DNA of 64,000 nt from CAYLLT01 sp964384465 (GCA_964384465.1 CAYLLT010000003.1:44599-108598), one strand, 5' to 3'. Counted from the first letter of the stretch, positions 48,571 through 57,372 are shown. Program-made: numbers and translations. Notes: generated from the sequence alone by a model not told the origin.

Positions 48571-48718
48571 CGAACGATTTCCCAAAAAACAGTAATACTC
48601 CGGCGACTCGCCGCTGTCCCAGGGTACGCTAGCACATTCACAAAAAGATGCAATATGCTTATAGTCCCATAATAGCATGTTTTTACGTTTAATTAATTGA
48701 GAAACGGGATTGCCGTCC

Positions 48719-48737
48719 GTATCTGCAACGGAATCGT
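48719..48737 (+). promoter_or_regulatory. Shared upstream motif, copy facing the SorC regulator
   Basis: GTATCTGCAA-CGG-AATCGT on the plus strand, about 160 bases before the regulator's start. Partner of 48553-48570. Confidence 0.4.
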
Positions 48738-48896
48738 CGGGAGATTATCCAAGATATACATATCTCAATAATTTAATGTTGGAGATATGAAATCCATGAG
48801 CTATACTCTGTCTGTATTTGAAGACCGCGGACTCGCTTACACAGCGCCGCGGAGAATCGCGCGTATCATTGTTCTCACGTGGAAAGGAGCTGAATC

Positions 48897-50033
48897 ATGG
48901 GAAGAAAGGCAAGAACGCTACGGGATATCGAACGGGACGTCGCCGGTTCGGATGTTCGCGCTGGCCGCGGGGGCCGCAAACCCTTGGCCAAACACGAGGA
49001 CATGAGCCGCCAGGAGCTGGTGTCCGCGGTTTGCCATTTTTACGCCGACGGCAAGTCTCCGTCGGAAATCGTGAAACTGATGAAAAAAGACTACGATGTG
49101 GATTTGCACCGCGAGGAACCCAACCTCTACATCCGCTACGCCGCCAAACACAAGTGGATCCGCTTTGTGCCGCCGTTCCATCTGTCACTCGCCAAGGACA
49201 TCAAAGACAAATACGACTGGCTGGATGACGTCGAGGTCATCCACACCAGCATCTACGACGACGTCGCCTACCGCGGCGCCATCATGCTGATCAATCTGCT
49301 GCGCCGCCACACCCGCGCTTCCGGATCGCGCAGCGAGGTGCACATCGGTTTCGCCGGCGGGCACTCGATGCGCAAGCTCTGCCAGATCTTCGCCGATTTC
49401 CTCCGCCAGCCCGTCGAAGGCCTGCCCAAGCGGATCGTCTGTCATGCCATGGTCGCCGGTTTCGACATCGAGGACCCCACCACCGCACCGAGCGGCTTCT
49501 TCACCCATCTGGCCAACGACCCCACCATGCAGGTCGAGGTCGGATTCGTGAATTTGCACGCTCCGGCCCTGGTCTACACCGAACGCTTTGCCGACATGAA
49601 GAAGTGGGAAGGCATCCGCGAATCGTACGTGCGGGCCAGGGAGCTGGACATCATCGTCACCTCCGCCAGCAACGGCGACGGGCACAGTACGCTGGAGATC
49701 TACATGGACCAGAAGCCCAAGGCCAAGCAGATCCTGCAAAGTGCGGGTTTCGTCGGCGACATGCTGTGGCGGCCGCTGGGCAACGATGGGCCCATCGAAC
49801 GGGACACGGTCATCCGCGCCATGACGTTACTGGAACTCAGCGACCTGCCCGACTTCATCGAGAAGAAGAAAAAAAGCGTGCTGCTCGTGCTGGGTCCGTG
49901 CGGGGACTGCAAAAAGCCCCGGACCCGAATCCTGAACGCCATCCTCAACCAGCCGAAGGAACGCCAACTGATCACCCACCTGGCGGTCGACAGTCGCACA
50001 GCGGCCGGGTTGAAACTGCCGCACAGCGACTGA
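48897..50033 (+). CDS. SorC/DeoR-type sugar-binding transcriptional regulator
   Basis: A 378-residue regulator. The N-terminal part (about 38-85) contains a helix-turn-helix like that of the SorC family (ELVSAVCHFYADGKSPSEIV, then KLMKKDYDV). The rest is the sugar-phosphate-binding domain (HIGFAGGHSMRKLCQIFADF, DIIVTSASNGDGHSTLE, FVGDMLWRPLGNDGP). SorC proteins normally bind a phosphorylated sugar. AAAGGAG lies seven bases before the ATG. It is divergent from the Ubl/Pup operon and shares an upstream motif with it, so control of that operon is plausible but unproven. It ends near tRNA-Thr on the opposite strand. Confidence 0.82.
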   Translation: MGRKARTLRDIERDVAGSDVRAGRGGRKPLAKHEDMSRQELVSAVCHFYADGKSPSEIVKLMKKDYDVDLHREEPNLYIRYAAKHKWIRFVPPFHLSLAKDIKDKYDWLDDVEVIHTSIYDDVAYRGAIMLINLLRRHTRASGSRSEVHIGFAGGHSMRKLCQIFADFLRQPVEGLPKRIVCHAMVAGFDIEDPTTAPSGFFTHLANDPTMQVEVGFVNLHAPALVYTERFADMKKWEGIRESYVRARELDIIVTSASNGDGHSTLEIYMDQKPKAKQILQSAGFVGDMLWRPLGNDGPIERDTVIRAMTLLELSDLPDFIEKKKKSVLLVLGPCGDCKKPRTRILNAILNQPKERQLITHLAVDSRTAAGLKLPHSD

Positions 50034-50081
50034 AGCTGGAGGGCTGAATCTCACGGGTTCCGGTACGCACCCGCAGGCCAC

Positions 50082-50153
50082 AGCCGACGGTGGGATTTGA
50101 ACCCACGACCTCAGCTTTACGAAAGCCGTGCTCTACCGCTGAGCTACGTCGGC
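50082..50153 (-). tRNA. tRNA-Thr (anticodon CGT)
   Basis: A complete cloverleaf on the minus strand: acceptor GCCGACG pairing with CGTCGGC, D-arm GCTC/GAGC, anticodon stem CGGCT/AGCTG with loop TTCGTAA, T-arm GTGGG-TTCAAAT-CCCAC. The CCA end is not encoded. Confidence 0.93.
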
Positions 50154-50220
50154 GCGGCACTCGTTGGATACGAGATGCTCGACCACAACAAGGTACGTCG
50201 GAGGCGTGAAAATGACAAGT

Positions 50221-51366
50221 TCATTTCACGCCGAGCAGCACTTCCTGCGTCAACTGGTCCAGACGCTCGTGGTGTAGCTTACGGCGGGCCAGTTCGTCCG
50301 GCGAGAACGTCATCTGCGACAGCTTCGACGGCGGCGGCGGCGGGTCGGATGCGCCCTTGTTCAGGTCTTTGAGAATACCCTGGATCTCCGCGTCGGCGTT
50401 GAACTGCCGCACCTTCTCTTTGAGTATCAGATATGTCCGCATGCAGCCGTTAACGAAATCCCACACCTCCTCACGGTCGGCGGTGCGATAGGCATGGGCG
50501 TCGAACGAACGTGGGCCGTTCCAGCCGGCATCCTCGACCAGCTTGACGACGAAAAATGACTCCTTCAGATCCTCCGAGCCAAACCGCAGGTCCTGATCGA
50601 ACCGCAGCGTCTTCTGCCCGTTGAAATGGCAGCCGAACAGCTTGTTGCATTCCAGCGCCTGCGCGATCTCGTGATACGCATTGAGGCCGGCCATGCGGGC
50701 GTGGGCCATCTCGGGCACGATGCCGCAGTTCTCCGGCTTATCCAGCGTGGCGATGAGCGCCAACCCGTGACCGACCGTCGGCATGTAGATGTCGCCGCGC
50801 GGTTCGTTCGGTTTGGGCTCCATCGCCAGGCGATGACCTTTGTAACCCTTCTCGTCGATGTACCGCTGAAGATAATTGAGCGCCTCGCGCAGTCGCTTGA
50901 TCGCCTCCATCGGATTCTTGGCCGCATCCACCTCCGCGCCGTCGCGGCCCCACCAGAGGTTGCACAAACGGCAGCCCAATTCATACGAGATGTCGATCGC
51001 GTTCATGTAGCGCTGGAGCGCATACTGCCGGACCTTCGGGTCCAGGCTGGTCAGCGCGCCATCCTTGAACGCGGCATGCCCGTGGCAGTTCGCGCCGCAG
51101 TTGACGCACACGATGTTCTCGTCGGCCATGAGCTTCTTAGCGTCGCGGATCAGCCGGTCGCGCTCGGCCGCACTCGTGCCCTCCGGCACCAGGTCCTCCG
51201 CGTGCATCTCGTACGCGTAGACGTTCCGGCGGCCAAGTTCGCGGATCACATCCAGCCCGCTCATCGGCTCGCGCGTCGGCTCGCCGAACGGATCGCGCCC
51301 GGTGTTCTGAATCGTCCACAGGCCGAATGCGAAGTGGTCGCTCTTCTGTGGTTGGTACGTGGCCAT
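50221..51366 (-). CDS. Xylose-isomerase-family TIM-barrel protein with altered metal ligand
   Basis: The 381-residue product aligns by eye along its length with class I xylose isomerases (FGLWTIQNTGRDPFG, EPKPNEPRGD, PEMAHARMAGLN, RFDQDLRFG, SFDAHAYR). The catalytic histidine (H55) and D58 are kept, as are metal ligands E183, E219, H222, D257, D259 and D289. The residue equivalent to Streptomyces D245 is histidine (H247 in LFGCHFNGQ). Xylose isomerase interconverts xylose and xylulose with two divalent metals; this change hits metal site 1, so the activity or metal may differ. It stands next to tRNA-Thr with no xylulokinase nearby. Confidence 0.85.
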   Translation of the reverse strand: MATYQPQKSDHFAFGLWTIQNTGRDPFGEPTREPMSGLDVIRELGRRNVYAYEMHAEDLVPEGTSAAERDRLIRDAKKLMADENIVCVNCGANCHGHAAFKDGALTSLDPKVRQYALQRYMNAIDISYELGCRLCNLWWGRDGAEVDAAKNPMEAIKRLREALNYLQRYIDEKGYKGHRLAMEPKPNEPRGDIYMPTVGHGLALIATLDKPENCGIVPEMAHARMAGLNAYHEIAQALECNKLFGCHFNGQKTLRFDQDLRFGSEDLKESFFVVKLVEDAGWNGPRSFDAHAYRTADREEVWDFVNGCMRTYLILKEKVRQFNADAEIQGILKDLNKGASDPPPPPSKLSQMTFSPDELARRKLHHERLDQLTQEVLLGVK

Positions 51367-51500
51367 GTTTTCTCCATCCTAAAAACTGTTGGGGTGAATC
51401 GTCGCATTGTAAAGACCGCTTTGCGGTTGCACCAGACGCTCAGCGGCGTATGATCGGGGCCGGCGACACCGCTACGGAGCTTCTGACGAAGGAGCAGGTC

Positions 51501-51791
51501 ATGGTGAAATTGACTGACGGCGAAATCGAGACTCGGCTCAAAGGTCTATCCGGCTGGGAGCGGGCGACAGTGGGGGGCAAACCGGGTATCCAGAAGGTCT
51601 TCAAGACCGGTAACTTCCTCAACGGCCTGGGCTTCATCACGCGCGTGGCCGTGCTGGCGGAACAGGCCAATCATCACCCCGATGTCATTTTCACCTACCC
51701 GCGCGTCACCATGCAGCTCACCACGCACGACGCCGGCGGCCTGACCTCAAACGATTTCGACCTCGCCGGCAAGATTGACTTGGTGCAGTAG
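51501..51791 (+). CDS. phhB: Pterin-4a-carbinolamine dehydratase
   Basis: A 96-residue protein. The family motif is present: ANHHPDVIFTYPRVTMQLTT followed by HDAGGLTSNDFDLA, with the catalytic histidines of HHP and TTH. The enzyme dehydrates 4a-hydroxytetrahydrobiopterin and recycles the cofactor of aromatic-amino-acid hydroxylases. AAGGAG lies six to seven bases before the ATG at 51501, so the long upstream frame is not used. The TAG stop lies inside a copy of the family A palindromic repeat. No hydroxylase gene is adjacent. Confidence 0.92.
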   Translation: MVKLTDGEIETRLKGLSGWERATVGGKPGIQKVFKTGNFLNGLGFITRVAVLAEQANHHPDVIFTYPRVTMQLTTHDAGGLTSNDFDLAGKIDLVQ

Positions 51792-51831
51792 CGCCGGCCC
51801 CCCGTGGCCGGCGTCGGCGGCAACAGGGGGG
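51788..51831. repeat. REP-like repeat, family A, at the phhB stop codon
   Basis: GTAGCGCCGG ... CCGGCGTCGGCGGC then an ACAGGGGG run. Copies at 25209 and 47669. The element supplies the phhB stop codon. An inverted GGTGCATCC/GGATGCACC pair (51830 and 51979) frames the following repeat. Confidence 0.75.
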
Positions 51832-51852
51832 TGCATCCAAACTTCAGGGGCA

Positions 51853-51947
51853 TTCTTGGAGTGCGGTGGCATCGACGCCGCTTTGGCTGATCGAGGTGAT
51901 CGTCCCAAAGAACCAAAGCGGCGTCTGGCGCCGCCGCAGTCCAAAAG
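51853..51947. repeat. Inverted-repeat element related to the one at 14497
   Basis: Left arm TTGGAGTGCGGTGG continues to CGCCGCTTTGG; right arm CCAAAGCGGCG continues to CCGCCGCAGTCCAAAA. Length 95 bases, against about 151 for the copy at 14497-14647. Fills the intergenic space before the M1 peptidase. Confidence 0.72.
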
Positions 51948-52057
51948 GCCCGTCTAGCCATGAGGCTGCCCCCGTTTCGCGGATGCACCCGCAACCGGGG
52001 CCGTCGCTGCGGCGGTATGGTTCGTCGCCGGTGATTCTGATAAACTGATCGGGAGTC

Positions 52058-54502
52058 GTGTTGCGGAGCGAGAAGGGGAGGGTCGCGGATTTGGTTTTTA
52101 CGCGGTTTTTCGTTGCTGCTTGCCTGGCGGGTGTCTTGCCCGTGGCCGGTCGTTCGGCTCTCGCTGAAGAGACGCCCGCAGCGGCCGGTTCGACGACTCA
52201 AGCCCAGTCTGAATGCCCTGACGACGACATCGAGAAGGACGGATTGTGCGGGTTCGCCCGGGCGGCGATCGCTCGGATCGAACTCGAGAAAACACTGACC
52301 CCCAGTCAGCGGGCGGTGCTTCTCGAACTCCAGAACGACACCGACGTCACGCACTGTTTTCTCGATATCGCGGTCACGATCGGTCCGAACCTGGTATCCG
52401 GTTCCAACACGCTGGACGTGACCAGCAAAACCAACGGCCTCACGCAGTTTACGCTCAATCTCAAGAGCAACATGACCGTCAGTACGGTGCTGGTGAACGG
52501 TGTCGCGGCGGTGTTCACGCGCCCGACCGACCAGATCGTCATCACGCTCGATCATGCCTACAACGTGGGCCAGACGTTCCAGGTTAAAGTGTCCTACAGC
52601 GGCCTGCCCACCGGACTGGGCATGGGCGGCTCCAGCGGTGACGGCAGCGGCGACTCGTTCACCTTCAAGACGCACGGCTCGCCGGCGACGAGCATCGTCT
52701 CTTCGCTCAGCCAGCCGTACTTCGCCTACACCTGGTGGCCGTGCAAGGAGAACCTCGTCTCCAACGCCGACAAATTCACGATGGACCTGTGGGTCACCGC
52801 GCCGAACACATTGACCGTCGCCTCCAACGGAACGCTCCAGGGTATTGATACGATCGACGCGACCAAAAACCGCACGCGCTGGAAGTCGAATTACCCGAAC
52901 ACGACTTACGGCGTCAGTGTGGCCATGACCAATTACAGCAAGACGGTCTGGACGTACAACTACACCGGCGGCTCGATGCCCGTGGAACTTTACCTCTACC
53001 CGGAGTCTGCCTCGACCTCACTCGCGTCGCTATCGAACCTGGTCGAGATGATCTCGACGCTGGCTGATCCGGGCACCTACGGCCAATTCCCGTTCGTCAA
53101 CGAGAAGTACGGCATCGCACAGTTCCCCACGAACTTCGGCGTCGAGCATCAGACCATGACCAGTCAGGGCAACTTCGTCGAGCGGCGCAACGTGCACGAG
53201 ATGGCCCATTCGTGGTGGGGCAACTCGATCACCTGCAAGACGTGGAATCACATCTGGGTGAACGAGGGCTGGGCCCGCTATGCCGAATCGCTCTATTACG
53301 AGCGCCGGCCGGGCGGAAGTTACGCTGCATACCTGTCGCACCTCAACACGTACCGGCCCAACACCTCCGCCGAGTTTGCCGGCGTCATCTATCGCTCCGA
53401 CATCAGCACCTCGGACACGATTTTCAGCAGCGGCATCGTCTACGACAAAGGCCAGTGGGTCATGCACATGCTCCGGCACGTGCTAGGCGATGCGCTGTTC
53501 TTTCAGGCGCTCGCCGACTACCGCGTTATGTATGAGGGTGGAACGGCGGGCATCGACGACTATCAGGCCGTTGTCGAGAGCACCAGCGGCCAGGACCTGG
53601 ACTGGTTTTTCAACGAGTGGATCTATGCGGGCGGCGCGCCTTCTTACCGGTACGGTTGGCAGCAGGAGCAGATCGGCGGGCAGAACTACGTCCGCCTGCA
53701 CATTCAGCAGTATCAGACCTCATATCCGCTGTTCAGGATGCCCATCGACATCACTTTGCAGAACGGTTTCGGCAACGAGACGCGCGTTGTTCAGCACGAA
53801 GCCGCCACGGAGTGGTATTTACTTCCCACCAGCGCGCCGATCACCAATCTCCAGTTCGACACGAACACCTGGATCCTCCGAGAAGCCGGTACCAACGTGG
53901 CCTACCAGCCCGGTCCGCCCAAGGTGATCGGTACCACACCGATCGCCGGCTCGCGGGCTTACGTCTCGCCGGGCATCACCTCCGTCGATGTGCAATTCAG
54001 CGAACCGGTCACGTTCAACAGCAGCTACTTCTCGATGATCGGCAGCCGCACCGGCTCGCAGCCTTTCGCCGCCGCTTACAATCCGGCGAATTACACCGCC
54101 ACCTTGAGTTTCGCGCAGCCGCTGCCGGGCGGGCAAACGTGGTCCATTCATGTCGCGGATGCACTCAAGTCAACGGCCGGAAATCTGGCGTTGGACGGCG
54201 AAGTGAGCGATCCGAACAACCCAGCCAGCCTGCCTTCCGGCGACGGGCCGCCCGGCGGCGAGGCCATCATCTCGTTCTACGTCGCGGCGGTCGGTGATTA
54301 TGACCTGGACGTGGATGTGGATGCTGTGGACTTCGAGGTTTTTTCCGGGTGTGCAGCCGGCCCGCTCGTCCTCATCGTGGACCCCGGTTGCATGCGTGCT
54401 GACCTCGACAGCGATGGCGACGGCGATCAGACGGACTTCGGACTCTTCCAGCGATGTCTCAGCGGTTCGGGCGTGCCGTCAGACCCGATGTGCGCGGATT
54501 GA
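52058..54502 (+). CDS. Secreted M1-family aminopeptidase-like protein with dockerin-like end
   Basis: The frame encodes 814 residues. The zinc motif HEMAHSWWGN is near residue 380, with the third ligand in WVNEGWARYAE about 20 residues later, diagnostic of M1 peptidases. The exopeptidase GAMEN-like segment is not obvious (GVEHQTMTSQGN occupies the place). A beta-sandwich and an Ig-like region follow, then EF-hand loops with cysteines (LDSDGDGDQTDFGLFQRC). The GTG at 52058 is the outer start; a TTG at 52091 gives a cleaner signal peptide (MVFTRFFVAACLAGVLPVAG). Probably degrades extracellular peptides. Confidence 0.86.
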   Translation: MLRSEKGRVADLVFTRFFVAACLAGVLPVAGRSALAEETPAAAGSTTQAQSECPDDDIEKDGLCGFARAAIARIELEKTLTPSQRAVLLELQNDTDVTHCFLDIAVTIGPNLVSGSNTLDVTSKTNGLTQFTLNLKSNMTVSTVLVNGVAAVFTRPTDQIVITLDHAYNVGQTFQVKVSYSGLPTGLGMGGSSGDGSGDSFTFKTHGSPATSIVSSLSQPYFAYTWWPCKENLVSNADKFTMDLWVTAPNTLTVASNGTLQGIDTIDATKNRTRWKSNYPNTTYGVSVAMTNYSKTVWTYNYTGGSMPVELYLYPESASTSLASLSNLVEMISTLADPGTYGQFPFVNEKYGIAQFPTNFGVEHQTMTSQGNFVERRNVHEMAHSWWGNSITCKTWNHIWVNEGWARYAESLYYERRPGGSYAAYLSHLNTYRPNTSAEFAGVIYRSDISTSDTIFSSGIVYDKGQWVMHMLRHVLGDALFFQALADYRVMYEGGTAGIDDYQAVVESTSGQDLDWFFNEWIYAGGAPSYRYGWQQEQIGGQNYVRLHIQQYQTSYPLFRMPIDITLQNGFGNETRVVQHEAATEWYLLPTSAPITNLQFDTNTWILREAGTNVAYQPGPPKVIGTTPIAGSRAYVSPGITSVDVQFSEPVTFNSSYFSMIGSRTGSQPFAAAYNPANYTATLSFAQPLPGGQTWSIHVADALKSTAGNLALDGEVSDPNNPASLPSGDGPPGGEAIISFYVAAVGDYDLDVDVDAVDFEVFSGCAAGPLVLIVDPGCMRADLDSDGDGDQTDFGLFQRCLSGSGVPSDPMCAD

Positions 54503-54505
54503 TCC

Positions 54506-54560
54506 GAACCCACCACGCAAGTGGTGGGCCGGGCCCCGCACTCGCGTGCGGGGTTCTGAC
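54506..54560. repeat. Double-hairpin repeat, family B, intergenic copy
   Basis: CCCACCAC-GCAA-GTGGTGGG (54509-54528) and CCCCGCAC-TCGC-GTGCGGGG (54534-54553), ending GGTTCTGAC. Same frame and first loop as the copy at 40877 but different, still perfectly paired, stems. Confidence 0.8.
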
Positions 54561-54579
54561 ATCTCCGATGCTTACGGGT

Positions 54580-54984
54580 TCACTGGTCCGCGCCCGGCTG
54601 CCTGCCGCACTTGGGGCAGCGGCCGGGTTGGCCGTCCTTGGCGGTCAGGGCGAAGACAGTCTGATCCTTCGGGCAAGCCTGAGCAAGGACACTCGTAAAT
54701 TTGCCGCATTTCGGGCAGCGAATCATGAGAGCGCCGCCGCGGCCATCCTCGCCGCCGGCGCTCTTGGCGCCGCCCGATTTGAGGAGTTCATCTAATCGAG
54801 CGGGCGTCAGCTTGAACGTGTGGCCGTCATCGAGGCAGATATAGGGCGAGGCCGACTCCGGCGTGTCCAACTGGCGGTCTTCCGCGCTACCACGCATGAA
54901 GGCAAAATAGCCCGCGCCGATCACCGCCGCGCCGATAAGGCCGAACTTCACCGCGCTGGCACCGCGCGAGTCTTCGTGATCCAT
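54580..54984 (-). CDS. Small membrane-anchored zinc-ribbon protein
   Basis: A 134-residue protein with one N-terminal membrane helix (FGLIGAAVIGAGYFAFM, about residues 14-30). The C-terminal part has CPKCG, then ACPKD and CPKCG near the end (GRCPKCGRQPGADQ), a likely zinc ribbon. It follows the prepilin-type gene by 18 bases on the same strand, so co-transcription is likely. A DDGHTFKLTPARLDELL segment resembles others in planctomycete zinc-ribbon proteins. No function is known to me. Confidence 0.75.
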   Translation of the reverse strand: MDHEDSRGASAVKFGLIGAAVIGAGYFAFMRGSAEDRQLDTPESASPYICLDDGHTFKLTPARLDELLKSGGAKSAGGEDGRGGALMIRCPKCGKFTSVLAQACPKDQTVFALTAKDGQPGRCPKCGRQPGADQ

Positions 54985-55002
54985 GTCCCAGACCTGGCGA
55001 GC

Positions 55003-55929
55003 CTACTCTTCTTTATAAAATTGCCGGGCCACCCACGTCGGCGTCATCGCCTTCTGGATCGAATAAGCGTTCTTCCGCCAATCGACATACATAAAGGCGG
55101 CGTGCCCGTCGAGGAAGAGAAGACTGTGGAAGTCGAACTTGTTGTGCCACGTCGGGACCTTGTACCTGTAATCCAATCCCGGTGTGTTCAAGGCCCAGTC
55201 GGCGCCGTCCTCGTAGAGCAGCAGCCCGCGTGCAGGGCCCTTCTTCTGAAGGATCTGGACAATGCGCTTCATCAGATGAAGAATACGCGCGTCCCGGGCC
55301 GCACCAGGTGTGGGCTCTTCTACATTGCTCGTGTAATACCGCCAACTGTTGTTAGACTGAAAACTGGTCCCTACCTCTATATAGGCGCTGACCGATTCCT
55401 TCAGTGTGCTCGACGCCACGGAGTTCCAACGGACGCCTCGGTCAGATGGGCACTCGAAGACCCGCAGTTCACCCTCTTTGCGCAGGGGCCGGTCGTCGGT
55501 CTTGCTCAGTTTCGCCGAATTGTAAACGTATTTGTTGAGCGGACGGTAGGCGGGCGCCCAGTCATGTGGAACGCTGCCGTCACCGTTGCGTACATAAAAA
55601 CCGCCCGTGCCCAACTGCGCCGAATCCTGTCCCCGGTTCCCGCCGAAATACCACGTCCGCGTAAAGGGCACACCGGGACTCGTCTCGATTCCCCAGCAGA
55701 ATCGATCGCGCTCGCTGGTCAGGTACGCGACCGACGCCTTTCCGAGGCTGCTCAGGTTCGCCAGGCACTTCGTAATCTTGGCTTGCTCGCGCGCACGCGA
55801 CAGTGAAGGAAGCAGGATCGAGATCAGCAAGGCGATGATCGCCACGACGACCAGGACCTCGATCAGGGTGAAACCCCGGCTCAACTTTCGCACTGTTCGA
55901 TCACCATCCGACCGGTGCTTCGCCATCAT
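55003..55929 (-). CDS. Prepilin-type N-terminal methylation protein (DUF1559-like)
   Basis: A 308-residue protein from the ATG at 55929. The prepilin signature RGFTLIEVLVVVAIIALLIS is complete, with glycine cut site and glutamate +5, followed by ILLPSLSRAREQAKITKCLA. The C-terminal part has LLFLDGHAAFMYVDW, the H-x-DG-type motif. Such proteins are very numerous in planctomycetes; secretion through a type II or pilus-like system is expected. The frame stays open to 56052, but AAGGA lies 11 bases before 55929 and the extra residues look random. Confidence 0.85.
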   Translation of the reverse strand: MMAKHRSDGDRTVRKLSRGFTLIEVLVVVAIIALLISILLPSLSRAREQAKITKCLANLSSLGKASVAYLTSERDRFCWGIETSPGVPFTRTWYFGGNRGQDSAQLGTGGFYVRNGDGSVPHDWAPAYRPLNKYVYNSAKLSKTDDRPLRKEGELRVFECPSDRGVRWNSVASSTLKESVSAYIEVGTSFQSNNSWRYYTSNVEEPTPGAARDARILHLMKRIVQILQKKGPARGLLLYEDGADWALNTPGLDYRYKVPTWHNKFDFHSLLFLDGHAAFMYVDWRKNAYSIQKAMTPTWVARQFYKEE

Positions 55930-56194
55930 CGGGGCTTCGTCCTTACCTGACCGGCGCGATATGAACCGCAGTGGGTCGCCGCCGCGCACAGCATACCTGT
56001 TCGCGCGGCTAAAGACAAGGCCATTATATAATCTTCTCGAAAACCTTGCCATTACCAGTAGTTAGCCCGTTTTTAGGCATTTTTCGCCAGTTCTTCACCA
56101 TTATCACATAAAGGTCTGTGATGTATGATTTTGTGTCGGACCGAACGGGAATGCCGCGTCTTCAGAGGGTCTCGCCCGTGCGGTTGTGAACCCG

Positions 56195-57196
56195 TCATTG
56201 AACATGGTGGTGGTTGGAGGGTCGCAGAGGTTCGAGCTGGGGCCGCTCCCGCCCGTAGGCGGTCCCGCAGCGCAGCAGCCATAGCCACGTTTTCAGCCTG
56301 GTTCGTTCATATTGGAGGGAGCGGTTCAGGATATCGCGCGCTTCCTGGGGGCGGCCGGCGCGGAGGAACGCCTTGCCGGCGGTGTAGTAGAGTTTGGCGA
56401 TTCGCCGGCGGGCCAGCGGGGCGGGCACTTTGCTCTTGCCGCCGCCGGTTTCGTAAAAACGCACCAGCAGATCGGCCTTTCGCAGCAGCACGTCGGGCGT
56501 GCAGCCGTCGCGCGAGAGACTGTTGGAGTGGCATCGCCGCAGGCAGAGCGGTTCGGGGATGAGGCCGAAGCGATTACGCAGCGACAGGCGCAGCCACAGG
56601 TCGTAGTCTTCGTTGTGCGTGAGGCGGCCGTCGAAACCGCCCGCATCGCGGATGATGGCAGCGCGGGCCACAACGGCGGACGTGTGGATGAACGTGCTGG
56701 CGAAGAGGTCGGCGGTGACATCGCCGCCGTGCAGTTTCTTGCGCCGGCCGGAGAGCGGCTTCCCAACTTCGTCCGTCGGGGTGTAGCCGGTGAAGACGAG
56801 CGCATGCTCGGGCTGCCGGCGGAGATGCCCGACCGTGCGTTCGAGGAACGTGGGCGTCCAGAGATCATCCGAATCCAGGAAGGCGACGAACTCGCCGCGG
56901 GCAACGCGCAGGCCGTGGTTCCGGGCTTCGGACACGCCCTGGTTGGATTGGCTCAGGTAACGGATGGACTGGTCGCGCGAGGCGACCCGCTGAGCGGTAT
57001 CGTCGTCGGAGCCGTCGTCGACCACGATGATCTCGTAATCGGTGAACGTCTGGGCGACCACGCTGTCGAGCGAGGCGGCCAGGAGCGCGGCCCGGTTGTA
57101 GGTGGGGATGATGACGCAAACGGCCGGCCGGGCCGGAGGGGATTCGGCCAAGGCGCGGGATGCCGGGGCTTGCGAAGGCTCTGGTTGCGGGCGCAT
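56195..57196 (-). CDS. Family 2 glycosyltransferase
   Basis: A 333-residue protein from the ATG at 57196. The GT-A fold is clear: VCVIIPTYNRAALLAASLDS, YEIIVVDDGSDDDTA, GVSEARNHGLRVARGEFVAF followed by LDSDDLW, and later HNEDYDLWLRLSL with the acidic base. It would transfer a sugar from a nucleotide donor to a glycan on the cytoplasmic side. The frame continues upstream to 57340, but that part is encoded by a CGCCGATAGACGCCGATAAA-type dispersed repeat, so I exclude it. No other polysaccharide genes adjoin. Confidence 0.87.
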   Translation of the reverse strand: MRPQPEPSQAPASRALAESPPARPAVCVIIPTYNRAALLAASLDSVVAQTFTDYEIIVVDDGSDDDTAQRVASRDQSIRYLSQSNQGVSEARNHGLRVARGEFVAFLDSDDLWTPTFLERTVGHLRRQPEHALVFTGYTPTDEVGKPLSGRRKKLHGGDVTADLFASTFIHTSAVVARAAIIRDAGGFDGRLTHNEDYDLWLRLSLRNRFGLIPEPLCLRRCHSNSLSRDGCTPDVLLRKADLLVRFYETGGGKSKVPAPLARRRIAKLYYTAGKAFLRAGRPQEARDILNRSLQYERTRLKTWLWLLRCGTAYGRERPQLEPLRPSNHHHVQ

Positions 57197-57300
57197 ATGC
57201 GGCGGATGGCTCCGTAGGCGCCTCAACGATATCGCCAAACCGGCCGGCCGGTCAAATGAGGGCGAGGGGGGAATTGCGGGATTGTGGAACCGCCGATGCA

Positions 57301-57362
57301 CGCCGATAGACGCCGATAAATAGACAGAATCCGCGTGCATCTGCGTTGATCGGCGGTTTCAA
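57301..57362. repeat. Dispersed CGCCGATA/ATCTGCGTTGATCGGCGGTTTC repeat
   Basis: Short repeated units (CGCCGATAGACGCCGATAAA, then CATCTGCGT and CGGCGGTTTCA). A related segment ends at 22576. It lies between the glycosyltransferase and the secreted protein gene. Confidence 0.55.
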
Positions 57363-57372
57363 TCAGTGACGG

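Larger units (their letters stand above)
48548..48896. other. Divergent promoter region between the Ubl/Pup operon and the SorC regulator
   Basis: AT-rich for this genome (48655-48790). It contains a shared motif, GTATCTGCAA then two or three bases then AATCGT, once toward each gene: minus strand 48570-48553 and plus strand 48719-48737. It also contains the inverted repeat AGATAT-AC-ATATCT at 48752-48765. No small gene is convincing here. Confidence 0.6.

Noticed and set aside
48787..49005. Small plus-strand gene (MKSMSYTLSVFEDRG...) before the SorC regulator
   Set aside because: GGAG lies too close to the first ATG, the frame runs into sorC and the translation shows no domain; probably leader sequence.
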